Below the pieces are notes generated by a model that had not been told where the DNA came from, did no database searches, and saw only the letters and a program-made list of their open reading frames with translations. Shown one piece after another: positions 53,100 through 62,444 of a DNA stretch of 64,000 nt. The number at the start of each line of letters is the position of its first letter. The first letter of the stretch is position 1. Location of the stretch: the NCBI GenBank assembly GCA_039105265.1, contig JAPFFF010000004.1, positions 5,456,001 to 5,520,000 of the forward strand, written 5' to 3'. The stretch is from Tritrichomonas musculus (lineage: Eukaryota > Parabasalia > Tritrichomonadida > Tritrichomonadidae). The translations under genes and the position numbers were made by a program.

Positions 53100-54215
53100 C
53101 TGATTGTCCAGAAAAAAGTTACCCAATAATTTTTGAATAGAAGATGGGAATCGAACCTGTGACCCAAAAAAAACATAGTCCAAGAACAAAAATAGTTTAC
53201 CCAAACGCTCAAAAAAAATTCAAAAAGTTATAGCATATTATCAAAAAGTTTAACTTTTATTCACTTTTGAATGGTCCAAAAAAACATTACCCATTTTTGG
53301 ACTTGGCTATTCTAACTGTCATATGATGCCAGGAATTGCGTAATAATCTCCTTTATGCAGCCATTTTTTTGTTTATGACTTGAATTAATAATCTAGTAGA
53401 AGGAGTCGTGAAATGTATGAAAATGATATGTATGTATTGATAGAGGGCAATAGAAAAATGGATGACTGAGATAAAACTACTAAGATTTGCACCAAAAAAT
53501 ATGGTACAGTGGAATAATCTGAGAGATAATCTAATTCAATGAAAATTACAATATGGTAGTGGAAATTATTGTCGAGCTGGCAAATATCGAATTTGTACAT
53601 ATCGTTAAAAAATGCAATGGTCGTGTTGCTCCTAAAAAAGTCTTTTGTCTCTCGAAATCATCAAATGGATGTTTAAAATTTTTATTTTGAAAACATAATC
53701 TCTTAAAAAGTTGTTTTTTATATATTTGTGAAGAAAATTTAAAATAATAAAAAACAAATGTCTGTAATTGAAACAAAATATATGTGTACTATATAATAGA
53801 ATGATAAAAAAAATTCGAATGTAAAATTATACTATCAAAAAGTTGACAAATTTCCGATATATGGATCCAAAATTAGATTTAATTTGAAACAGAATTGAAA
53901 TAATTGTATAAAAATATTTTATAAAATATCTAAATTTATCTCCATTTAAATAGAATAAAATCAAATCATATATGTAGCCAAAAAAATAAAAATAAACAAT
54001 ATTATATATGTGATAAATTTAGAAAGTGAAAAAATATTTCTGTTTTTATTTTTTATTTTTTTTGTCCAATTTTAAAGTAATTTTAATTCAATTATATAAA
54101 ATATTAAAATTCTTGAAGAAAGAAGAAAAGTTTATTTGTTAAAAAAAAAAACTACTAGAAAACGTTATTTTCGAAAATTTTAAAAATTTTGGGTAATTTA
54201 TTTTTAGACAATCAG
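53100..54215. mobile_element. Mariner-like TIR element (CTGATTGTC ends, TA)
   Basis: The inverted ends match at about 23 of 27 bases (CTGATTGTCCAGAAAAAAG left; reverse complement of CTGATTGTCTAAAAATAAA right), flanked by TA. A second direct copy of the end-like motif gtccaaaaaaacattaccca lies near 53268. The interior of about 1.1 kb holds no recognisable transposase. The right end finishes 90 bases before the start of the Sel1 kinase gene. Confidence 0.55.
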
Positions 54216-54284
54216 TATTAAGAAAAAATTTGACGATCAAAAAATATTCAAAAATTTTGGAAATTTTGGAAATTTTTTGTAATT

Positions 54285-54290
54285 TCATTT
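54285..54290 (+). promoter_or_regulatory. Initiator-like element (TCATTT)
   Basis: TCATTT ends 15 bases upstream of the ATG at 54306 and fits the trichomonad initiator consensus and spacing. Confidence 0.45.
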
Positions 54291-54305
54291 TTCTCATTGT
54301 TTGCA

Positions 54306-57300
54306 ATGATTAATAAGCTAACTGAATTTCAAAAAGTTTTTAATAATCATCAAATTCTATTATTAAATCGATATCATAATAAAGTCATTAAAGATTTTAC
54401 TTGTTATCTTATCACAGAAAAAAGTCAAGCAAAAGATCTCCAAAATTTAGTTGATAAATCAGAAATCATTATAATAGATAATATAGGTGAACAAAACGAT
54501 CGATATTTTGTTATTTTCATTGACAAGGCAATTATCTTCATCCAAGATTGTGGAATCGATTTGCTTTCTAATTTATTCATTGCAAAAGAAAGAAATTGCA
54601 CCATTATCGCCTCCAAAAAAATAAATAAAGAGCAATTATCTCATGAATTACACCTTAATTTTTGTGATGATATCAAAGAATATGAAAAAAATTTTTATAA
54701 TGAGATTATCAACGTATTCTCGGAGAGTTTCTCAATTAGCCAAAAAAATCAAAAACATGTCAAAGAAATTTTGAAATTAATTTTACCTTCATTCTCAGCA
54801 TATTTCATTAATAAAAGCTATAAAAAGCTTGAACAAAACAAAATCAAAGAAACAAAAATAGAAATAAACAAACTAAATAATGAAATTATACGTTTGCATT
54901 CTTTGGGATGCGGAAGCTCATCAAGTGTTGAATTAATTTATCATATTGAACTTGGACAGTTATTCGCTCTCAAATTTTACGAAGGATCAGAGAGTAAGAA
55001 ATTATATGAACGAGAACTGAAAAATTATGAGAGAATTTGTCATCCATCTTTGCCTCGTTTGTATGGCAAAATCGAAGATGGTGAGAATCGCTACTTAATT
55101 ATCGAGTGCATCAGAGGTCAGTCTTTAAAGAACATCAAAACACTAAATCTTAAACCAGAAGAAAAAATCAATTTTATATTCCAAATAATGTTTATCATTG
55201 AATATCTGCAAAATGAATCATTAATTTATCGAGATTTGAAGCCAAACAATTTCATTGTTGATGAAGAAAAACGAATAATTCTTATTGATTTTGATCGAAT
55301 GATTAGGATAGATGAACAACCAAATCCAGAAGAAGAATCAACGAAAGACATGGGTACTCTATACATGGCTCCAGAAATTTACAGAGGGACAGTTAAAAAA
55401 TACACGTATAAAGAAGATGTTTACTCACTTGGTCTTCTCATATATTTTATCTTCTTTGGAAAAGATCCAACAATAATAGAAGAAGAGAAAACTAAACGAA
55501 TTATTTATCCATTTGATGAATTTTCAGGCGAATATTGTAAATTAAGAGATATTTGCACGAATTGCACCCGTAAAGAACCATCAGAGAGACCAAAAATCAC
55601 TGAAGTGATAGATTCATTTTATGATATTTTTTTATCATTCATGCAAGAAGAAACAGGATGTTTTGATCTGAATGAAGTTATGAATAACTACAACGAAAAT
55701 AAATATTTTCCATACTGGAAACTTTTTTATGAATATGATAATGTTGAATTTCAAGAGCAGCTTGAATCGTTTTTTTCAAACGATAGTATAAATCAGAATC
55801 TAAGAAAATATATTAAGAAATATTCAAACTATATAAACACAAATCATCTAATTTCTCAATTGTTACTTGGAGAAGAGTATTACCCAGAGAGTTATTTTTC
55901 TGAGAATATCGGTAAATTTATTCACTTCTTTTTAATCTCAAAAAATAATATAAAAATTCAATTATGTCTTGAATATATTTTTTCAGAAGATAAATATATT
56001 TTGAGAGATATCAACAAAGCTATTCATTACTTAACACTCGCTGCAGATCATAATGTTGCAATAGCACAAAATAAACTCGGTATTATTTATTATGAAGGTT
56101 TATATATTTCGAGAGATATCAACAAAGCGATTCATTATTTAACACTCGCTGCAAATCAAAATGTTGCAGAAGCACAAAATAAACTCGGCTTTATTTATTA
56201 TGAAGGTAAATATATTTCGAGAGATATCAACAAAGCGATTCATTATTTAACACTCGCTTCAAATCAAAATGTTGCAGAAGCACAAACTATTCTCGGCTTT
56301 ATTTATACAGAAAGTAAATATATTTCGAGAGATATCAATAAAGCGATTCATTATTTAACACTCGCTTCAAATCAAAATTATGCAGAAGCACAAACTATTC
56401 TCGGCTTTATTTATACAGAAAGTAAATATATTTCGAGAGATATCAACAAAGCGATTCATTATTTAACACTCGCTTCAAATCAAAATTATGCAGCAGCACA
56501 AAATAAACTCGGCTTTATTTATTATGAAGGTAAATATATTTCGAGAGATATCAACAAAGCGATTCATTATTTAACACTCGCTTCAAATCAAAATTATGCA
56601 GAAGCACAAATTATTCTCGGTATTATTTATTATGAAGGTAAATATATTTCGAGAGATATCAACAAAGCGATTCATTATTTAACACTCGCTTCAAATCAAA
56701 ATGTTGCAGAAGCACAAATTATTCTCGGTATTATTTATACAGAAGGTAAATATATTTCGAAAGATATCAACAAAGTGATTCATTATTTAACACTCGCTTC
56801 AAATCAAAATTATGCAGCAGCACAAAATAAACTCGGCTTTATTTATTATGAAGGTAAATATATTTCGAGAGATATCAACAAAGCGATTCATTATTTAACA
56901 CTCGCTTCAAATCAAAATTATGCAGAAGCACAAAATAAACTCGGTATTATTTATTATGAAGGTAAATATATTTCGAGAGATATCAACAAAGCGATTCATT
57001 ATTTAACACTCGCTTCAAATCAAAATGTTGCAGAAGCACAAATTATTCTCGGTATTATTTATACAGAAGGTAAATATATTTCGAAAGATATCAACAAAGC
57101 GATTCATTACTTAACACTCGCTTCAAATCAAAATGTTGCAGAAGCACAAATTATTCTCGGTATTATTTATACAGAAGGTAAATATATTTCGAAAGATATC
57201 AACAAAGCGATTCATTACTTAACACTCGCTGCAGATCATAATGTTGCAATAGCACAAAATAAACTCGGCTTTATTTATTATGAAGGTAAATATATTTCGA

Positions 57301-58790
57301 GAGATATCAACAAAGCGATTCATTATTTAACACTCGCTTCAAATCAAAATTATGCAGCAGCACAAATTATTCTCGGTATTATTTATTATGAAGGTAAATA
57401 TATTTCGAGAGATATCAACAAAGCGATTCATTATTTAACACTCGCTTCAAATCAAAATTATGCAGCAGCACAAACTATTCTCGGTATTATTTATTATGAA
57501 GGTTTATATATTTCGAGAGATATCAACAAAGCGATTCATTATTTAACACTCGCTTCAAATCAATATTATGCAGAAGCACAAACTATTTTCGGCTTTATTT
57601 ATACAGAAAGTAAATATATTTCGAGAGATATCAACAAAGCGATTCATTATTTAACACTCGCTTCAAATCAAAATTATGCAGCAGCACAAAATAAACTCGG
57701 TATTATTTATTATGAAGGTTTATATATTTCGAGAGATATCAACAAAGCGATTCATTATTTAACACTCGCTTCAAATCAAAATTATGCAGCAGCACAAAAT
57801 AAACTCGGTATTATTTATTATGAAGGTAAATATATTTCGAGAGATATCAACAAAGCGATTCATTATTTAACACTCGCTTCAAATCAAAATTATGCAGCAG
57901 CACAAAATAAACTCGGTATTATTTATTATGAAGGTAAATATATTTCGAGAGATATCAACAAAGCGATTCATTATTTAACACTCGCTTCAAATCAAAATTA
58001 TGCCTATGCTCAGTTTCTTCTTGGATGGTTTTTTTTTAATGTAAAATATAATCATGAAAATGCAAAGAAAGGAAGATATTATTTGATGCTGGCTTCAAAA
58101 AACAGGTGTAAAGAAGCTCACTTTTATGTTGGCTTCTTACATCATGAAGGGAAATATGTTGATCAAGACATCGAAAAAGCTGTTCATTATTACAAGGAGG
58201 GATCATCGTTTAATAATCAATATGCGAAAAATAATCTTGGAATAATTTATAAAAATGGTTTTCATGGCAAAATTCAACCAAAAATTGGTTTGGCGATTGA
58301 ATATTTTGAAGAAGCAATTCGTCAGAAGAATGATGCACTTTCCATGTACAATCTTTCGAATATTTACATTTATGACGATAGAGTCAATCAAAACATCGAC
58401 AAATCTATTGAATTACTGATCAAATCATTCAATCAAGGATTCCAACCGTCTATTTTTCTCCTCAGCGTTGCTTTAATTAAAAAAGTAAATGATTTCAATT
58501 ATTTCAATTATGACAAAATCAGCGAAGAAATTGATAAATACAAAGATACAACAGAAAAACTGAAAATGAAAATACAGCAAATAATCTTTTATTTTATATT
58601 GTATGATGCAAATACTTTTGAAAAAATATATGATTTTACTAGAAAAATAGAATTTTTATATGATATTACTCTTCGTCCTATTGAATCAAATGAAATAAGA
58701 ATACGAAATAAAAATGATCCACCGCCAGGAATTAAACTTCCTCCTCCAATTTCCTCTCAATTTTATGAAGGATTTGGAATTGAAATTTGA
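54306..58790 (+). CDS. Protein kinase fused to ~19 nearly identical Sel1 repeats
   Basis: A 1494-aa protein from the ATG at 54306. A helical N-terminus (1-190) precedes a kinase domain at about 196-442: loop GCGSSSSV (201-208), ALKF with Lys223, YRDLKPNN (308-315, Tyr for His), DFD (328-330, Asp for Gly) and APE (355-357). The catalytic Asp310 and the metal-binding Asp328 are kept, so activity is possible but not assured. Residues 565-1248 are 19 Sel1 units of 36 residues (DINKAIHYLTLASNQN core), the last one divergent. Diverged Sel1-like repeats follow, then a Pro-rich end. Sel1 solenoids bind partner proteins. The design matches other trichomonad Sel1 kinases. Confidence 0.88.
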   Translation: MINKLTEFQKVFNNHQILLLNRYHNKVIKDFTCYLITEKSQAKDLQNLVDKSEIIIIDNIGEQNDRYFVIFIDKAIIFIQDCGIDLLSNLFIAKERNCTIIASKKINKEQLSHELHLNFCDDIKEYEKNFYNEIINVFSESFSISQKNQKHVKEILKLILPSFSAYFINKSYKKLEQNKIKETKIEINKLNNEIIRLHSLGCGSSSSVELIYHIELGQLFALKFYEGSESKKLYERELKNYERICHPSLPRLYGKIEDGENRYLIIECIRGQSLKNIKTLNLKPEEKINFIFQIMFIIEYLQNESLIYRDLKPNNFIVDEEKRIILIDFDRMIRIDEQPNPEEESTKDMGTLYMAPEIYRGTVKKYTYKEDVYSLGLLIYFIFFGKDPTIIEEEKTKRIIYPFDEFSGEYCKLRDICTNCTRKEPSERPKITEVIDSFYDIFLSFMQEETGCFDLNEVMNNYNENKYFPYWKLFYEYDNVEFQEQLESFFSNDSINQNLRKYIKKYSNYINTNHLISQLLLGEEYYPESYFSENIGKFIHFFLISKNNIKIQLCLEYIFSEDKYILRDINKAIHYLTLAADHNVAIAQNKLGIIYYEGLYISRDINKAIHYLTLAANQNVAEAQNKLGFIYYEGKYISRDINKAIHYLTLASNQNVAEAQTILGFIYTESKYISRDINKAIHYLTLASNQNYAEAQTILGFIYTESKYISRDINKAIHYLTLASNQNYAAAQNKLGFIYYEGKYISRDINKAIHYLTLASNQNYAEAQIILGIIYYEGKYISRDINKAIHYLTLASNQNVAEAQIILGIIYTEGKYISKDINKVIHYLTLASNQNYAAAQNKLGFIYYEGKYISRDINKAIHYLTLASNQNYAEAQNKLGIIYYEGKYISRDINKAIHYLTLASNQNVAEAQIILGIIYTEGKYISKDINKAIHYLTLASNQNVAEAQIILGIIYTEGKYISKDINKAIHYLTLAADHNVAIAQNKLGFIYYEGKYISRDINKAIHYLTLASNQNYAAAQIILGIIYYEGKYISRDINKAIHYLTLASNQNYAAAQTILGIIYYEGLYISRDINKAIHYLTLASNQYYAEAQTIFGFIYTESKYISRDINKAIHYLTLASNQNYAAAQNKLGIIYYEGLYISRDINKAIHYLTLASNQNYAAAQNKLGIIYYEGKYISRDINKAIHYLTLASNQNYAAAQNKLGIIYYEGKYISRDINKAIHYLTLASNQNYAYAQFLLGWFFFNVKYNHENAKKGRYYLMLASKNRCKEAHFYVGFLHHEGKYVDQDIEKAVHYYKEGSSFNNQYAKNNLGIIYKNGFHGKIQPKIGLAIEYFEEAIRQKNDALSMYNLSNIYIYDDRVNQNIDKSIELLIKSFNQGFQPSIFLLSVALIKKVNDFNYFNYDKISEEIDKYKDTTEKLKMKIQQIIFYFILYDANTFEKIYDFTRKIEFLYDITLRPIESNEIRIRNKNDPPPGIKLPPPISSQFYEGFGIEI
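55998..58049 (+). repeat. 108-bp tandem repeat encoding Sel1 units
   Basis: Nineteen head-to-tail copies of 108 bp, nearly identical at DNA level. Variation is confined to a few positions, with blocks shared between non-adjacent units (for example the ends TESKY, TEGKY and YEGLY), as expected from unequal crossing-over or gene conversion. Confidence 0.93.
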
Positions 58791-58859
58791 TATTTGTTGT
58801 ATCTGCAAATAGCACTTAACATATTAGAATTTGAAAAGTGGTACTGTCTTTAAAGTTAA

Positions 58860-59516
58860 GAAAAATCGTATTTTCACGGTAAAAAAGTGCCAAAAATTTT
58901 TACGGTAAAAAAGTGACACAAATTTCCTTGTTTTTATTTTTTATTCTAGATTCAGATAAAGTTAAAGACCAGCAGCTTGTATGAAAATGTTAACAAAGCA
59001 TAATACAATCACAAGAACAGCAAATTTTTGATTATTTTTTCAAGATGGCGAAAAATATTTTATTAACTCGGAGCAAATATGGAGGCCGGGGGAGGTTAAG
59101 AGGGAAGGACCAGGGAAGGGGGAAAGGAGGGGGTGGCTGACCAGCCACCCCCTCCTTTCCCCCTTCCCGGTCCCCGAAGGGAGCCTGGTGTACAACGATC
59201 GCCGGGTCGAATGTTGAGGGCGGCCCTGAGCGCCTAAATACAAGCAATCCGGATTGCTTGAGCCACTATGAGCGAAGCGAAGTAGTGGCTGGGAAAAAGC
59301 TCAAACAATAATCTCATTTCCATAATCATTAACAGTTCTCATATTTTACCCTATTTACTTCTTTAATTACTTAAAATACTTATTTATATAAATTTTTTAT
59401 CCTTAAATTATCAACTCTCTTGTAATATTTAAATTTAATAAACATTGATAAACCACGTGTCACTTTTTTACCGTGAAAATTTTTGGCACTTTTTTACCGT
59501 GAAAATACGATTTTTC
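58860..59516. mobile_element. Mutator-like (MULE) non-autonomous element
   Basis: A 657-bp element with about 60-bp terminal inverted repeats starting GAAAAATCGTATTTTCACGG, differing at a single base between ends. The 9-base direct repeat TAAAGTTAA flanks it exactly (58851-58859 and 59517-59525). A 9-bp duplication with long TIRs is characteristic of the Mutator superfamily, which is known in Trichomonas. It has no coding capacity. Each TIR holds two copies of a acggtaaaaaagtg motif. The middle contains a GC-rich palindrome cluster. Confidence 0.88.
59079..59304. repeat. GC-rich palindrome cluster inside the Mutator-like element
   Basis: It is strikingly GC-rich against the AT-rich surroundings. 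It contains a near-perfect stem of about 31 bp (59108-59172, two-base loop) whose left strand is a purine run with several G-tracts; a perfect 20-bp palindrome CAAGCAATCCGGATTGCTTG (59241-59260); and a stem AGCCACTA/TAGTGGCT (59261-59290) enclosed by TTGAGC/GCTCAA (59258-59304). Confidence 0.85.
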
Positions 59517-59739
59517 TAAAGTTAAAGAAAAAGAAACTGGAGAATTATTTGTTGCCAAAGTCATAAATTGCCACGATGATCCTGATATCTGCAAATCAAT
59601 CATCAAAAACAAAATTAAGATCATGATGTATTGCAATCATCCTACAATAATCAAATTAGCTGGATATTCTAAATATGATTTTGATGAGAAAAATAATATC
59701 ACAATTTTTAACAGAGGGGCAGTACATGAAACTTTTTAA

Positions 59740-61612
59740 CGTCTTTATTCAATTTGAAACTCTTATATTTCAATAACTACAATAAATACAAAAACCAAAA
59801 ATGTTTCCCCGGATACTTGCTCAATAGTTTAATATAAATAAATAACCTGATTAATGATAATGCATTAGAATTTTATGATATTTTAGGTTTTTCAATTTAG
59901 AAAGATTGACGGTTTAATGATAGGATCCGTTAGGTCAATTTATTAATTCGACTAAAACATTAAGATCCCCCTAATAAAATTGGGAATCGACTAGGTAGAT
60001 TTTGTAAATCAAGAATCCAAAATTTGCTAAAATTGAGAACTTAACGTATATTTTATGCTCAGAAAAGTCTTTTTTTTGAATAGATTTTTTAAAAAATTCT
60101 ATACTTTTTTTTGAGAATTAAAAATATTTTATGTAAGCTCATACAATTAATTATGAGATTTTATTTTCAATGTATTATTAAAAAATAAAATAATTGTATC
60201 ATTAATAAATTAGTTGTTACTAATTATTTTAAATATAAATTAATATTTTTTGTTTTTATATTTTATATTTTCTAAAATAATAATTTGTTTATAATTTATA
60301 GAATTGTATACTATATGTTTTAAAAATTAATGCATTAATTCAATTTTAAAAATTTCAAATAATTATTTTTTTAAATTAATAATCAATTCAAAAGTTTGTT
60401 TTTTACGATAATGAAAAATATGATAATATCTCCAATAATATTAAGATTTTTTATTTTATTAAAATTTATATATGATTAAAATAATAAGATATATTTTATA
60501 TTTTGTTATATCAGCTTTTTCATATTTTTTTTTTAAATTATCAATCTAGAATAAAATGAATAAATCATAATAATCATTTTAATATATCTTAATAATCGTA
60601 ATATATCTAATTTGATGATAATAATATTATAATAATCATCAAATATTGAAAAAAAATCGTAAAAAGATTATATTTTAAAAAAGTATTATAAATAAAGAAT
60701 GTAATCAGTGATTTTTATTTTAAAACAACTTTAATTAACAATTAAATCCAATAAAGTAAACAAATATCAGTTTTTTAATTGTGAATCGTATTTTCATAAT
60801 TTTAATATTTAATAATATATATAAATATGACTTAATGATAAAAGACTAAGATTTATTTTGAAATTTTAGTAAATCAATTAAAACAAGACTGTTTTAAACA
60901 AAATAAATTGAAATTTTTTTAATATAAAATTCAATTCTTTGTGAAAATTTGAATTAAAATAATATATGAACATTTTTCATATATTATAATAAATAGCAAA
61001 TTAATTTTAAAATTAAAATATAATATAATTATCAAATATATAAAAAAATATTATAAGTATATAAATGAGTTATTATATGTTTATATTCAGAATATAAAAG
61101 TGTTTCATTATTTTGGCTTAAATTATTTGAAATATTTACAAAAAATAAAGTAATCAAAATATATATTTATTAATTGGTAAATATATTAATAATTAACTAG
61201 AATTAATTATATTAAATTAATTATATAATATTAAAAAACATGTTAAAAAAATATAATAGCCTCAATATAAAATTTTAATCCGTAAATTATATGCACTGCC
61301 ACTCTTTTTTAACTGAATTTTATACTCAGGAATTAAAAAAGTTTGCCAATTTGGAAAAGAAAAATAAAAATGTAAATATCTTTATATCTTTGATTGGATT
61401 TTTCGGTGCACGATTTTTGACGATTTTTGGATTTCTTGCTTTACTATTCGTGTAATTGACAAACTCATTTTTAGTGAACTGTGGAGTGCTATCTAATTTG
61501 AAAAAATGAAGTCAAATAAAATCACTTCATTTTTGATGTGAAAATTTACCTGAACGGTTAAGGTCAAAAAAAAAAACCTTGTATTTTGAGTTAAATAAAT
61601 AAAATAAAATTA
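59740..61612. other. Gene-free, very AT-rich stretch
   Basis: About 1.9 kb with almost no G or C between 60100 and 61260. No gene, TIR pair or RNA is recognised. Confidence 0.4.
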
Positions 61613-62385
61613 CAGCTGTTTCGGAAATAGATTAGAATTTTTTGGAAATAAAATAGTAACCGTTTTATTTTTTTGGAAATTAAATATTTTTTTTTGGAAA
61701 TAAAATAGGAACGATCATTTTATATTCAATTTTATCATACTTAAAAACAGAATTAAAAGATAGATTAAAGAAATTTTATGGCGTTTTACACATTATTATG
61801 CTAATATATACACGAGTTTTGTTTTTAACAGTTCAATATGAAACATAGAGTATATTATTGTGTTTTTAATATGATATTACTAAAATATTGTTTTCATCCA
61901 AAATTACTCAATAAAATCTTCAATTTATTGACAATTATGCATTTTTTTTATTTTTTAATATGAAAATTGATGATAATGTATAATTTAAAAAAACTCTTTC
62001 GATAATGAAAAAATCACTTTATTTATGATTATTATTGATTATTATATCGAATATGAAAAGAAATTTTCTTTTTGTTTTATCCAGAATATAATTTAAAAAA
62101 GATATTATGCAATCGGTGAAATATCAATTATAAAGTATCTTTTTAATAACATCTGTCAAAATATATTAAATTGGCAAAAGATTGTTTAGATGTAATTAAT
62201 ATTTGCTTCTGATTTAAATGTTTTTCAACAACAAAAATATTGGAAATTGAATGCAAAATAATCGTTCACTATTTTATTTCCAAAAAAAAATATTTTATTT
62301 CCAAAAATATTTTAGCGGTTTTATAAACCATTCAAATCATGCTATTTTATTTCCAAAAAATTCTAATCTATTTCCGAAACAGCTG
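61613..62385. mobile_element. Mariner-like MITE (CAGCTGTTTCGG ends, TA duplication)
   Basis: A 773-bp element with perfect inverted ends of about 45 bp (starting CAGCTGTTTCGGAAATAGAT), flanked by TA (61611-61612 and 62386-62387). Subterminal motifs ttttggaaataaaatag recur in direct orientation within each end, a pattern seen where transposase binds. No transposase frame. It lies 60 bases beyond the 3' end of the neighbouring LRR gene. Confidence 0.8.
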
Positions 62386-62444
62386 TACCGACAAATAATT
62401 CGTTAAAAAGTCATTTATTCATTAAATATAAATTAAATAATAAT

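Larger units (their letters stand above)
58831..59739 (+). pseudogene. Protein-kinase N-lobe relic split by a transposon
   Basis: The left piece (58831-58859) encodes KSGTVFKV, the end of a glycine loop. The right piece (59517-59739) continues VKEKETGELFVAKVINCHDD and CNHPTIIKLAGYS up to a TAA, i.e. the VAIK-like lysine and the helix-C/strand-4 region of a kinase. The two pieces are separated by a Mutator-like element with a 9-bp target duplication. There is no start upstream (TAG in frame) and no C-lobe, so the gene was already a fragment or has since decayed. Confidence 0.7.

Noticed and set aside
53144-53165. A tRNA T-arm-like string on the minus strand (GGTTCGATTCCC)
   Set aside because: The T-loop motif is present, but the flanks do not pair into T, acceptor, D and anticodon stems. 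It lies inside a mariner-like element, so it is not called as a tRNA.
59032-59247. Pro/Arg-rich minus-strand frames across the GC-rich core
   Set aside because: They arise from the palindromic GC-rich sequence inside a transposon and show no recognisable protein.
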